This document shows positions 12,761 to 24,814 of a stretch of 64,000 bases of DNA, piece by piece. The notes below the pieces were generated by a model that saw only the letters and a list, made by a program, of their open reading frames with translations, was not told the DNA's origin and did no database searches. This DNA comes from Ahaetulla prasina (Eukaryota > Chordata > Lepidosauria > Squamata > Colubridae). Made by a program: the position numbers and the translations under genes. Within the stretch, counting starts at the first letter, position 1. Each line of letters starts with the position of its first letter. The stretch lies in assembly GCF_028640845.1 (NCBI RefSeq), contig NC_080540.1, positions 160,168,438 to 160,232,437 of the forward strand, in the 5' to 3' direction.

Positions 12761-12766
12761 ATTAAA
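12761..12766 (+). promoter_or_regulatory. AVIL: Candidate AVIL polyadenylation signal
   Basis: ATTAAA lies 423 bases after the AVIL stop codon and is followed within 30 bases by a GT/T-rich stretch, as expected of a vertebrate poly(A) site. A canonical AATAAA occurs only much further on, near 13835, beyond two repeats. Without transcripts this is only the best positional candidate. Confidence 0.4.
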
Positions 12767-12889
12767 TATGTGAATATTTGCTCTGACCCGTGTATATTTT
12801 CAAGGAATATTAGAACTGTGAAAGGGAGACCTTTCAGGCATTCTTGGATTACAACTCCCATTATTCCTAATGATTATGCTGGTTAGGAA

Positions 12890-13096
12890 CGGTGGTGGCA
12901 CAATGGTTAGAATGCAGTATTGCAGGCTAATTCAGCTCACTGTTAGAAGTTTGATCCTGACCGGCTCAAGGTTGACTCAGCCTTCCAGTCTTCTGAGGTA
13001 AAATGAGGACCCAGATTGCTGGGGGCAATATGCTGACATTGTAAACCGCTTAGAGAGTGCTGTAAAAGCACTTTGAAGCGGTATATAAGTCTAAGT
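12890..13096 (+). mobile_element. Second tRNA-derived SINE family
   Basis: The head reads ggtggcacaatggttagaatg ... gtttgatcctgacc, resembling tRNA A and B boxes. The body holds ggttgactcagccttcc and aaaatgaggacccagattg, and the end reads gcggtatataagtctaagt. Related copies lie at 27646, 30153, 38972 (minus) and 43232. The 12770-14000 stretch between AVIL and TSFM otherwise holds only the family A fragment 13097-13340. Confidence 0.7.
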
Positions 13097-13340
13097 CAGG
13101 GGTGAAATCCAGCAGGTTCTGACAGGTTCTGGAGAACCGCTAGTGGAAATTTTGAGCAGTTCAGAGAACTGGTAGAGGAAATTTTGAGTAGTTTGGAGAA
13201 CTGGCAAATACCACCTCTGGCTGGCCCCAGAGTGGGGTGGGAATGGGGATTTTGCAGTATCCTTCCCCTGGAGTGGGGTGGGAATGGAGATTTTGCAGTA
13301 TCCTTCCCCTGCCACACCCACCAAGCCACACTCACCAAGT
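13097..13340. mobile_element. hAT-like element, family A, 3'-truncated
   Basis: It starts CAGGGGTGAAATCC directly against the end of the preceding SINE and carries the family A gccccagagtggggtggg blocks twice, but the expected right terminus is missing after ccaccaagccac. Confidence 0.6.
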
Positions 13341-13948
13341 AATCTTCGTTTACTTATTGGTAGTAACTACATTAAAGGGACTTAACAACTGACTTAAATA
13401 GAAGCAGGAAGGCAATTCTAGCCTTCATTGTTAACACACTACAATTGAGCATGGCTGTTCCTGTGCTCGTCTAAGGGGCTGCAGGAAGTTTTCAAGGGGT
13501 ATGAGGAATGTCTGTTCTTCATGACTCAGCTATTTACATCACAGACAAATTCTCTCTCGTTGGTGTCTTCTGGATGACTGTCAGTCCCAGTCTCAACTTG
13601 TCACCGGCATTCGGAAAAACCCACCCCTTCCTTCCCCCTCATGAATCCTTTCCCTAATTTATTTTACTTCTTCTTCACAAAGACACTTCATTAATCAGAA
13701 TAATAAGAGTTATTAATTACTCAGCAAAATACATATGCTGTCCCGCTGGGTAAACACTTTTAAATGTATGCAAAAGGCGCATGGCATTTGCTGACAGTAA
13801 GTTTTAAAGAATCCAACTGATTCCATTTACAGAAAATAAAGACAGATTTGTCACATTTCAGAAAGCTAATGCGAACAATATGGCAGGCTTGAATAAGAGG
13901 CCACAACCCTCATAAACTTACCATTACAATCACAGAAGGAACTTGTAC

Positions 13949-13954
13949 TTTATT
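13949..13954 (-). promoter_or_regulatory. TSFM: TSFM polyadenylation signal
   Basis: TTTATT on the plus strand is AATAAA on the TSFM strand, 206 bases past the TSFM stop. This leaves about 1.2 kb between the candidate AVIL and TSFM transcript ends, so the two converge without obvious overlap. Confidence 0.5.
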
Positions 13955-14159
13955 TGTTACATTAACATCTGTTTGCCATATTTTGTTGGTCACATTCCAC
14001 AAGAGTCACTTCTGCGTTTTCGAAAGACGTTCAATGTTCTTCATTCTTGGCTTCGGACGTAGCATTACCGGCATTACCAGCTACTTCTGTGAATCGCTCC
14101 CAAGCCCGAGCAGAATTGGGAACTAGTCTGGCATTCCCGGTCGGACCAACCAATCTTGC

Positions 14160-17100
14160 CTAGTGCGATTCCGACAACTCTGGATCTTCTCCACATTCGA
14201 ACCGCACAAAATCCAACACAGATATACCAGTTGGCTGAAGGTATTGTCCCAAGGAAATAGTTGGCTCCATAACGTATGGTTGGGCAAGCATCTTTGTTTC
14301 AGACTCATCTCCGGGTTCGTCTTCCAGAGAGCCCACAGAGAGAGGGGCCATACCTACCACATGCTGGGCCAGTCTCCTGCTCAGTTCAGTAACGTCAGAT
14401 TTTGGGTCTTCCTCCGAGGAACTGCAGATCACCATGGCACCGTATTTGCCAAATAACATGTTAGAAAGCAATGAGCTGCTTTCGGAGGGTGACCCGTGTA
14501 TGTAAGAGCCGATGAAGAAATTCTCAGGCACTGATATGCATGCTGCCCTCTTAACAACCATGTTCTCGCCTAGCTTGCCTTTAAAAGAAAAGAGAGAAAT
14601 AAATTAAAAAAGGGGGGAGAGGAGGAGAAGCAGAGAAAACAGCATAAGCTACTAAAGGTGCAGAGAACATTTCAAGGCTCACCAACATGTGGCAAAGCAA
14701 GAATGTGAGCAAGATGGAATATTTGAAGAGTCCCCTTAAAATTAGGACAGTCGTTTAGGAGTTGGGTGTCCCCCAGATGGCGGAGACTGGACTGGGTCTC
14801 TTTAGGCCAATTACTCTTTCTCAGTCCAACTTCCCTCTCCCAGGAATGTTTTAAGTGGAGGAATAAATAAGCAGAGGCCTACATGTATGTTGCCTTGAGC
14901 TCTTGGGAGAACAGGTGGAATATAAATAGATAGGATATTACATCTCTTCAACAGTCATAAATCCCATCCATTCAAAAGTAAAACACAGTGCAGGAAAACA
15001 GGAAATTGTTACCACCCCTTTCTGCCCGTTGCCGGCTATTAACTGGGCACCAAACACTCACCTATCGCCAGAGCAAGTTGGTCAGTAAGCAAAGATCCTT
15101 CTGGTCCTGTCCTGAGTTGAGAAAGCTCATCAGAATTTAAGAAACGCTAGAAAACATTCAAACATGGTGTCAATTCATTTTTTTTTTTTAATGGAAACCT
15201 GCAAAATAAATCCAGGGACTAGTTGTTTTTAACGACTTGGCTGTGTGCATTGCTTTTCTTCTGATGTGCTAAGGAATTTGGAATAATAAAAATGGAATGA
15301 AGAGAAAGATAGAAGCCACATCAGCAGCAAATTGTCAGCAAGAAGCAGCAGTCTAATCTCCCAGCGACAACAATAAAGGGCTTCTACAGTATTTTCTTGC
15401 AGTATTTTTTCTTTTATCGAACTCATCCAATTTGCCACTCACGAATAGAAATAGGACTGTTTCATAGGACTCTTGTGCTCTTACAGCAAATCATATCTAG
15501 AAAGCTTCAGAAATTGCCAGCTACTGGTTTGTAACAGTTATTTAACTTCAAAAAGGTAACAGTAAAGGTTCCCCTTGCACATATGTGCTAGTCGTTCCCG
15601 ACTCTAGGGAGCGGTGCTCATCTTCGTTTCAAAGAGCCAGTGTTGTCCGAAGACATCTCCATGGTTGTGTGGCCAGCATGCATGACTCAACGCCAAAGGC
15701 GCACGGAACGCTGTTACCTTCCCACCAAAGGTGGCCCCTATTTTTCTACTTACATTTTTTATGTGCTTTCGAACTGCTAGGTTGGCAGAAGTTGAGACAA
15801 GTAACGGGAGCTCACCCCGTTATGCGGCACTAAGGATTCAAACCACTGAACTGCCGACCTTTTGATTGACAAGCTCAGTGTCTTAGCCACTGAGCCACCA
15901 CGTCCATTTTTTACTTTAAACGTATTTAATTTTTTTAAAAAAGACCATCTGCTATCTAGTTAATGTAGTCCTGGGTTACAACCAAGTTAAACAGTAGAAC
16001 TGTTTTAAATAACAGTAAATAAATTTTAAACACACATAATAAGTACAACAACACTGGTAGGCAAACACTTGAGGGAGAAAAAGCCTAACTAACTTGTAGG
16101 TGCTATTTTTTTCCTGGAAGGCAACATGCAGCAGAACTACAGAGGTAGCCTCCTTCATTCTAGCCCAGTTTCTGATGGAGATGGGAACAGGACATCCAAT
16201 AAAAATACAAAATGGCCATTAACCATTGTCAAAAGGGGCAGCAATTCCCAGAGCCTTTGAGACATGCTGCTAGATATCTTTTAGCTTCCCTGAGCACAGA
16301 TGATGTGTGTAAACTCTGTCCCTTTCCCGACAACGTCCAATTCCTAATTATTTAAAAAAAAAAAGTGAAAATAAACTTATTATAAAATAAGATTGCGAAG
16401 AGGCCAAAACCATATACCAGAGACCTTGAGCATTACCTACATGTATACTAAATGTATATGCCACCCATCTCACTATCGAGAGCGACGCTGGGCTGCCTAT
16501 ATTTACCAGGGCCTCAGCTCAACTGAGGTGTTTTTTTGAGGGGAAGCTTTCTGTGTCCTATAACATGACTGAGGCTGCATTTTTAGCCCAAGTGCTCAAG
16601 TAGTTACTCCAATCCCCATCTCACTGTATAGCACTGCTTGCAAAGGAATGTTAATGCATGACTTGTGTGCAGGAACTTGTGGAATCAGGACACCTGATCC
16701 ATTTCCGAAACCTTGCCTATAAAAAGCTGCATTATGTGGGAAGGTTCACGTGCAAAACCTGTGTTCTCAACAGAGAGATGCTAAAAATGCTATCTGGCTA
16801 CTGCTTTAATAAGGCAGATTTTACAGAAGACTAACACACAGGATGTAGTATAATTGTGCCCTCAAAAGGAAAAAGCTGCAAGGAAAATGAGCACTAAAAC
16901 TTTGAAGGATCCCTGTCCTAGAGCATAAAGCTCCCATGTTTTCTGGAGAATTTTATCCACCGTAAGAGTAGAACATATTCTAGCCTGGAAAAAACAGAGA
17001 ATGGTAGATTCAGGCGAAGATGATCCTGAACCAAGAAATGGCCTAGATTACTAGAGGTTTTCTCACAATACAGCAATATATGACATTGTACATAAATAAA

Positions 17101-20100
17101 TTTCATTCATTTACTTAATAGATGCAAGGTATGAGCTACAAGGCAATTTTGCAGAAAGGTGCATTTTTCTTCTGAAGGACTTAATGCCAAAGAAACATTA
17201 CAGTTTTGCAGGCACTTCTAAGGAGATACCTTAGTATCACTTTGTATGGGGAATACATACCTGTTTTTCTATTATTTTAAAATACATACCTGTTTCTGAT
17301 CAGCAATGCACTAGTTTCTTGGACTAAGTCTCATGTGCCATGCAGGCCAGCCCCTACCTAAAAAGCTACCTTTGACATTTTTAATTGCCCAACTAGAGTT
17401 TTGTTTGAAGGTGCTCCTGAGGAACCAACCAGCAAGAAGATTTAAATGCAGTGCTTTGAAACATTAGTATTGTTTCTTCAAAATTACCAGATATTTTTGA
17501 GGGCCACATACATATGTTTACACCATTCTTACCTTAACATATGTGTTTGACTGGTCTATGGTCTCCTTATGATGAATCATTGTTCCAATAGCCACTTGCT
17601 GAACCAGCTGTTGAAATTTAACATTTTTGGCCACAAAATCGGTCTCGCAGTTTACCTGGCAGAAAAGATGGCTAACTTAGAAATATCTCACCAGCAGTTG
17701 TACTAAAGAGGTTAAAATAGAGCTAAACACACAGACTTTCCCAAAATCAAGCTGGGTGAAAGTGAGATCCTAAATTTTTAGAAACCTGACATTCTTCTCT
17801 CTTCCTTACCCTATAAGAATATCCTGTATTCTAATTCATAAATATTATTTTAATGTCCAAAAATAGAAGAATAGAGTAGAGTAGAATAGGAATCAAATCA
17901 AATCAAATCAAATCAAATTGAATTCTTTATTGGCCAAGTGTGATTGGACACACAAGGAATTTGTCTTGGTGCATATGCTCTAAGTGTACTTAAAAGAAAA
18001 GATACATTCGTCAAGAATCATAAGGTACAACACTTAATGATAGTCATGGGGAACAAATAAGCAATCAAATCACATTAGGAAACAGTCAATATAAATCTTA
18101 AGGATACCAGCAACAAGGTTACAGTCATATAGTCATAAATGGGAGGAAATGGGTGACAGGAACGATGAGAAGATGAATAGTAATGCAGACTTAGTAACTA
18201 GTTTGACAGTGTTGAGGGAATTATTTGTTTAGCAGAGTGATGGCCTTCGGGGAAAAAACTGTTCTTGTGTCTAGTTGTTCTGGTGTGCAGTGCTCTATAG
18301 CGTCATTTTTTTTTGAAAATTTTTATTTTTAAACATAAAATAAAAAAACCTCATCAAATCAATTCCATTACAACGAGCTGTAAGCATGTTAACATATAGC
18401 GTCGTTTTGAGGGTAGGAGTTTATGTTCAGGATGTGAGGGGGTCTGTAAAAATTTTTCACAGCCCTCTTACCTCTCTGTTTTACTGTGTGTTTAATACTA
18501 CTAGTTAATTATTACCTGGACCTACTTCTACAGTAAAGATAGCCCCACCACTGTAAGGTTTGTATTTGTCTAAGGAGAAATGATTGTAAAATGGCTGTTA
18601 ATAGAATCCTTAATAGCTCCATTGCCTGTTCCCCTTCCCTCCAAACTATGAAAACGGTTGCCAAACCATTGCTGCTATCTCTTTGTCTTTGACACAGACT
18701 TTGAGCAGCATCTTATTACAAAAAAGCAGGATCCCAGCACTATATCATTTTATTCAATGCCAGTATTGCTCAACCAAAACAAAAAAATAAAGGGGAAAAC
18801 CCAGGAAGCTAAACATACCATGTGTTTAAAAACCTTTGACCAGTGAACTGACCTATACTTTAGATAAATTAAATTTCCTGATATTTGAATCTGGGAAAGA
18901 CCAGGAAAATTTCCTGCATTACCTCAGCAGGCTCAAAAGCAAGTATTTATGTTTATAGTGTTACTCGGAGACGTAAAGAAAGTGGTTTTTCGAAGAGAGC
19001 CCTTGCTTCCAAATTTATACCCGGAAAGGCTTTTTTGGAATTATAGCAAACTATAATGCAGAGATTCATTTCTCTTTGTCTTTGACATTCTCGCTATCCC
19101 TGATCACTAGTCCTGCTACCTGTGGTCAGAGAGCAGTGGTGCAGAGACCAGTTCCAAAATCAAATTATCCCACTGGGAATTTGAAATAGGCTGTTTTGGA
19201 AATTTGGAAGCAGTAATTTAAGTTTAACACCGTTCACTCTGAACACGCTATCTAAGTAAGTGAGGCAGCTCATTTTAAATGCAAAAGGCTTGTCTGAATT
19301 TAGGACAAATTCTTTTAATTTAAAATTTTTTTAAAAAAAATTGAAGACCCCCTTTCCAAAGAGACTTGTAGCCCCAAACATCGAAAAGCACCATGTTCAC
19401 GGCAGAGCACACCTATATGCTAAGGGGAAGCATGTTCCCATATAATCATTCTTGCTCCAAGATGCCTAATATTTATTTCTTTAACTGATTTATATAGCTG
19501 CCCATCTGCCAAAAGGAAATCTGAGCAGTGAACAACGCAAAAACGCAATTCAATAAAGCCACTTGAAACAGTAAACTGCACTGAGGCCCTGATAAAAACA
19601 TCCATCCACCCATCAATCACCCTATGCCATCTTTATAAACATTCTGGCCTCAGTGCCTGAAAGAAAACAAGATCTTCATCTTTCAGGCCAAAGGAAAGAC
19701 TCACCTCTACCATTATTGCTGAGCTTCCCTCTTGAAGCAGCCCTATTAGACCTTCTGCTGTCTTCCGTCCTTGAAGTTTCAACGCTTTGCTCCATCCCTC
19801 CTTCTGGGCTTGTTCGTGCAGCCAGATTTCAGCCTTTGAAGGCAAACCCCAGCATGAAATATAATTATTCGCCCATCTATCCTCCCATACATACAAATAC
19901 AGTTAGTCCTCGACTTACAACAATTCATTTAATGACCGTTCAAACTTACAACGGTAGTGAAAACATTATGACTGATTACCATTTTTCAGACTTAGGACCG
20001 CTGTAGCATTCCCCCATGGTCATGTGATTTACATTCGGATGCTTGACAACTGACTCATATTTATGACGGTTCCCAGTGTGATAAACTTTTCCGACCTTCT

Positions 20101-21083
20101 GACAAGCAAAGTCAATGGGGAAGCCAGATTTCACTTAACAAATGTGTTGAAACCAGATATATTTTTGTTGGGCATTCTACTGGAAAAATATGATAAAAAG
20201 AGTATATATCTGGTTTTGCATTTACTAACTGCAACTAGAATTGTACTTGCACAGCAATGGAAAAATGATGAGATTCCATCAGAGGGGAATGTAATTAAGA
20301 AAATATTAGAATGAGCAGAAATGTATAGATTAATGCTCACTATTAAGGATAAAGAAGAAACTGAATATTTTTTGATATGGGATGTTTGATATGGGATGTA
20401 TCTCAGAGCTATAATTGCACTCAATAATGAACTAAAGAGCCACCATCAGTGAGCTGTTGGACAGTGAGCTGTTGGTTTGCTGTGTGGATGGCTTGGGTGG
20501 TTTAGGGGTGGGGGAATTTTTGGTGGGGACGTGTCTGGGGTGTCTGGGGATTGTTATATGTGTTGGGCTTGGTCTCTGGGTGTTATATGAATTTCGTTGT
20601 ATATATATTTGTTTTCTGAGGTTTTCGCGGGTGTTTGTATGTAGGTCTTTGGTTATTCTCCCGTGTAAAATTGGAAGTGTCTTGGTGACGTTTCGACGAA
20701 GTCTCATTCATCATCTTCAGGCTGGTGTTTACAGCTTCGTGCTTCTAGGAGCAATGTGTGATCGCAGCTGTTTTTTCCTTTTAACTGCTAGAGGGGATTT
20801 GAACTGATTGGTTGGGAGCTTGGCTGTGTTCTGATCAGAACACTGTATTCACAATGTTCTGTCCCAATCAGAACACACCTCCACCCCATCAGAACATAGC
20901 CAAGCTCCCAACCAATCCGTTCAAATCCCCACTAGCAGTTAAAAGGAAAAAACAGCTGCAATCACACATTGCTCCTAGAAGCACGAAGCTGTAAACACAG
21001 CCTGAAGATGACGAATGAGACTTCATTGAAACGTTGCCAAGACACTTCCAATTTTACACGGGAGAAAACCCGAATAACCAAAG

Positions 21084-21160
<77 letters not shown>

Positions 21161-24100
21161 TGTCTGTCTGTCTGTCTGTCTGTCTGTCTTTCCCCTTACA
21201 CGGAAAAAGACTCGAATATGCCAAGACCTACATACCTATACCCGTGAAAACCTACGAAATTATATATATATATATAAATAAAATCAATGGCTAGACAACA
21301 GAAACAGAAGTTAGAAAGGAGGAGATATAAAAAGAAGAAATGTTAATGTGTAGAGTTGTTAAAGATGATGCTGAGTATTATTGATACTATATTATTATAT
21401 TATTAATATTATTGTGATGAATACTACAACAAATATGTGGATTATGTTTAAAAATAACTACCCAGATCACACAATTAATGGAAATTGAATGTTATATAAA
21501 ATAAAACAAAACAGGAAAAAAACCCAAATGTGTTACTAATTTAACTGCAGTGATTCACTTAACAAATGTGTTACTACTTTAACAACGGCAGTGATTCACT
21601 TAACAAATGTGGCAAGGAAAGTCGTAAATGGGGCAAAACTCACAACCAATTTCTCACTTAACAACATAAATTTTGGGCTCAATTGTGGTCATAAATTGAG
21701 GACTATCTGTATATAAAGAGAAAAAGATATATAATCCAGAAGCAAATTCAGAAAAAAACAAGATAAATTAAACCATCAAACATCTCCCAAGGGAACTACC
21801 AACCATTCTGATCAAGAGACAGACATATGTTAAAGGGCTCATTTAAATAGGGCCTGAGGAACAGATAAATCTTAGGAGGAATAGTGTTCAAGGGGGCAGT
21901 ACCATGACAAAGAATGCCCACTTCGGGTATCGCACAGTGACATTGTTTAATTGAAGGGTTATTAGATGTAGATTAATGTATTCTCCCATTATACTTCTAC
22001 AAAAGTTGTGAATAGCTCTGAACGTATCCCTATTATAAAAATACTTTGTAAGTAGAAAGTTAGAAAATCATTGAAAAGTTCCTCAGTCACATTCCAGTTT
22101 TTCCCATGTATGGATTTTCAGATTAGCAGGAATAGCAGTGGGTGGTTACATATCTGAGCACTCCCCTTCCTGCTCACTCTTCAACTGTATAAAAGTTTGT
22201 CAGTGGCACAGAAAAGACAATGCCAGAAATGTGATTTTATAATTTGTTTGCCTATGAAAGTATGCATAGATTCACAAGGCAAGAAGAAACCAGAGTCAGT
22301 ACAGATTTAATTATATTTACTCCAAGCTAAATTCTCCAATGTCAATAGGATTTACTGTTTTGTCAGAAAGCACAAGAGTGCTGCTTTAAGAAGAAATTGT
22401 ACCTCAGATTTCAAAACAAGATTTTTTTTGGAAGCAGCATGTTGATAGACAGAGAGAATGAGAAAATGAAAGATACGGATTATAATATCAGACACACACA
22501 CAAATTATTCTTACTTCTTCAGCGTTATCATCATATTTTTCCAAGGCTTTCTTGCAATTCACAAAGGAATAGCCAGTTTTCTTCCTAAGTTTCATCAGTG
22601 CTTCTTTTGCTGCCAGGGCAGGAATGCCAAGATGAAGGAAACGAGGCAAATGCCATTGCTGTATGGGGAAAAACAACAAATGAAATGAAAAGGCTTGATA
22701 TTGCCACTGACCCATCTATGGATAGCAAAATGAAGCAGAAGAATTAAGAATGTGATCCCATACAGCAGAATTCCCCTACACTTCTGGCTTTGCAGACCAG
22801 TGGGAGAGAGGGGAATGGTTCTGTGTGAGTGGCGGGCAAGCATGCACAGCTCCATTTGCACAAGTGGCGGGGAGGGGGCAGGTATGTCCGCCACTCACAC
22901 AAATGGAGTGTGCACTTGCCCACTGCTCTCTCTACGGTGCTTGCCCACTGCTCACACCACTTCCATGGCCCGGTTCTGAACAGCTCAAGGCCTGATAATG
23001 GGCCACAGCCGAGAGTTGGGGACTCTTGCCAGAAATGACCTCTAGCAGAAAAACATGCAATCAGAATTCTAAGTTTGACAAAGTCCCAAACAGAATATGC
23101 ATGTACCAATTCACTTTTATCAAGGCTGCCTTTTGATCTGGTGAGAGCATACAGAACTCTTTTTAGATGCTGAAGAAATGAGAGGGCAGATATGCAGTCC
23201 ATAGTGCCAAACTGGCTTCTGAAGCATGGAAGAAACCTCTCAGTTTTTCCCAACAAGCTGAACCTTGGAGTGTGGGAACAAATTTCTATTCTTTTATTCT
23301 AATGCTTGTAATAAATTACTCTAGGAAGTTAACCTATTATTAAATACAACTGATTTTGTAGGTGTTGTATTTAGAATTGTAAAAAAACTGTAACACATAA
23401 TTCCACAATAAAACATCCAACTTCAGTGAGCCTTTCCTTGTAGAGATGATAAGCAAATTAACCCCCAAAGCTCCTTTTCAAAAATATAGTTTTTACTACT
23501 TTTCTAAAGAATAACACAGACAAGACCATTTGCGCTTTTGGGGGAAAAGTTTTCTAGAGTAGAAGCAACTGTTGAAAAGGACTACCTGCAACCTATCAGA
23601 TAGGAGGCTCCTCTCTCTTGTTCACAGAGAGTGGGAAGATTGAAGAGCTAATCTGGGTGGGACCAGAGGTTTACTCTTTCTCTAGTAAACTTCTGGTCCA
23701 TGACCAACCCACATTGGATTCCGCAACATTATTATGGGACATGTATATTTGCCTTCATCCACGGGTAGATTCAATTTGAAGAAGATGGTCCCAGAGAAAC
23801 CTGAGACTCAAGCTGGTCAAAGGTTACAGGTTAACATTTTGAACTGTGCCCATAAATCAATGCAGCATAGAATTGATGTCATGTTACTGTAGCAGCTCTG
23901 AGTTGCCAGTAAATTGCCCATCGTTTTGCACTGATTGCAGTTTCCAAATAGTTTGCAAGGGCTGCCTTATGTGAAGCCCATGGAAGAAGTCCACCCTTGA
24001 GATGATGAGGACATGAATGACTACTTCCAGATCTTCCAATTTCAAATAAGCCCTATTAGTGAGGCACTGAATGGGGTGATTGTGTCTTGGAGTCAGCCTT

Positions 24101-24702
24101 GATTCCGAGTGACTGACTAGACAAGTTCCTGCGGTTTTCTTGTTAAGTTTTCAGAAGTGGTTTGCATTGTCCCTGGAGTGCTGAGAGAGGGAGGGAGGGA
24201 GGGACTGGCCCAAAATCATCCAGCTGTCTCTGTGCCCAAGGCGGGACTAAAACTCACAGCCTACGGTTTCTAACCACTACCCCAAACTCATTTATATTCT
24301 GCCATTCTATACAAACGAAGATGAACATGGATTCATTATAATTATAGCCTTTGGTAAAAAAAAATTTAAAAATAAAATAAAATTTGAATCGCAGGCAGAC
24401 ACAGGAAAGTTTCACGTTAAGTTCCCACGCATACAATTCTATTGTTTTAAAGGCAAAGAGGAGCCTCGGAGCCTCCCCTTAGAGAAAGAAATGTGGGAAC
24501 CTGCTCTAGTGTTGGTGATCTGGATGGAAACGGACCGCAAGCAGAACCATTGCAGGTAAAATGGCTCAAGCTTCGGCATCGCCGCCAATGCAGGCGCCCC
24601 TCTCACCTGCGGCACCAGAGCGCCCTTCCCTTGCAAGGAGACCAGAGTCCACCCCAGCCCCGAAACGCGCAGCATGTCGAGGACGCGAAGATTAGACGTC
24701 AT
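14160..24702 (-). CDS. TSFM: Elongation factor Ts, mitochondrial
   Basis: EF-Ts regenerates EF-Tu-GTP during translation in the mitochondrial matrix. Exons, in transcript order on the minus strand: 24702-24501 (provisional donor), 22609-22515, 19833-19705, 17655-17533, 15146-15062 and 14578-14160. They sum to 1053 bases, that is 350 residues plus TAG, and all phases agree; the human protein is about 325-346 residues. Exon 1 encodes a poorly conserved, basic, leucine-rich leader fitting a mitochondrial transit peptide. Exon 2 is the UBA-like domain ([20 protein letters not shown]). Exon 4 carries the EF-Ts signature TDFVAKN. Exon 6 has [23 protein letters not shown] and the terminal [10 protein letters not shown] block. 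The start is the ATG at 24702-24700; an in-frame stop lies 15 bases upstream. Exon 1 ends at an unusual CAG|GTTCCC donor chosen because it supplies the needed phase 1, so that boundary is the weakest part of the model. Confidence 0.9.
15551..15905 (-). mobile_element. Sauria-type tRNA-derived SINE
   Basis: Minus-strand copy of the same SINE as at 2686: ACCTTT-type tail at the left, box B (ggtttgaatcctt, decayed) and box A (gtggctaagac) at the right. It lies in a TSFM intron. The rest of that intron, 15910-17530, shows no feature. Confidence 0.8.
17866..18475 (-). repeat. CR1-L3-type snake LINE 3' end with microsatellites, interrupted
   Basis: Same LINE end as at 7385, with AGAAT and AATCA pentamers at its 3' tail (17866-17917). 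At about 18305-18396 it is interrupted by a short A/T-rich insert flanked by tatagcgtc on both sides, a 9-bp duplication typical of poly(A)-type retroposition. It lies in a TSFM intron. Confidence 0.65.
20154..20440 (+). pseudogene. L1-like LINE ORF2 C-terminal remnant
   Basis: The frame reads [20 protein letters not shown], then [13 protein letters not shown], a stop, and [19 protein letters not shown], which resembles the C-terminal region of L1-type ORF2 proteins. It is a short dead fragment with an internal stop. A matching A-rich tail region lies at about 21270-21520. Confidence 0.55.
20687..20723 (-). ncRNA. Hammerhead-like motif
   Basis: On the minus strand CTGAAGA is followed by a 6-bp stem GATGAA/TTCGTC (one G-T pair, loop TGAGAC) and then GAAACGTC. 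This is the order CUGANGA - stem II - GAAA - NUH of a type I hammerhead ribozyme, with minimal stem III. Stem I pairing is weak. Activity is not shown. Confidence 0.35.
20999..21036 (+). ncRNA. Hammerhead-like motif, decayed copy
   Basis: CTGAAGA (21002-21008), then GACGAA, loop, TTCATT and GAAACGTT (from 21028). The second stem strand carries two transitions relative to the minus-strand copy, so stem II is damaged while both core boxes persist. Confidence 0.3.
22390..22500. other. TSFM intron sequence without recognised feature
   Basis: The whole span 21715-22510 between the split family M element and TSFM exon 2 shows neither coding signal nor clear repeat. The next intron, 22620-24500, likewise shows only a G/A microsatellite near 24185-24205. 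Confidence 0.5.
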
Positions 24703-24762
24703 CAACCCTCTACGCTATGCGACAAGGGAGACCCGGCTTCCTTAGGGTGAAGTCCTGCCCTC

Positions 24763-24774
24763 CGCGCACGCGCA
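24763..24774 (+). promoter_or_regulatory. TSFM: NRF-1-type site upstream of TSFM
   Basis: CGCGCACGCGCA matches the NRF-1 consensus YGCGCAYGCGCR at every position. It sits 61-72 bases upstream of the TSFM ATG in a short CpG-rich stretch (about 24560-24800). NRF-1 is an established activator of nuclear genes for mitochondrial expression, so the location suits TSFM. Binding is inferred. Confidence 0.6.
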
Positions 24775-24814
24775 GAACAGGCCTTCCTTCCCTCGAAGCT
24801 GATTCGCTCTATCC

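Larger units (their letters stand above)
20440..21270. repeat. Penelope-like fold-back repeat with GATA/GTCT arrays
   Basis: The left half (about 20480-20830, read on minus) and the right half (about 20835-21270, plus) are inverted copies sharing gaaacg, gccaagacacttccaatttt, acacgggaga and acctacatac. The centre is a hairpin of tgttctgat / atcagaaca blocks. The right half is split by (GATA)n at 21084-21160 and (TGTC)n at 21161-21188. The shared block resembles terminal repeats of Penelope-like retroelements; this assignment is inference. Confidence 0.45.
19900..21712. mobile_element. TA-type element (family M) split by retroelement insert
   Basis: The left part (19900-20153) begins ACAGTTAGTCCTCGACTTAC; the right part (about 21522-21712) ends TTGAGGACTATCTGTAT. 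Between them lie an L1-like 3' fragment and a Penelope-like fold-back. The sequence aaatgtgtt occurs at both joints (near 20138 and 21525), a likely 9-bp target duplication. It lies in a TSFM intron. Confidence 0.6.

Noticed and set aside
14163..14456. 97-codon plus-strand frame opposite TSFM exon 6
   Set aside because: Antisense shadow of a conserved coding exon.
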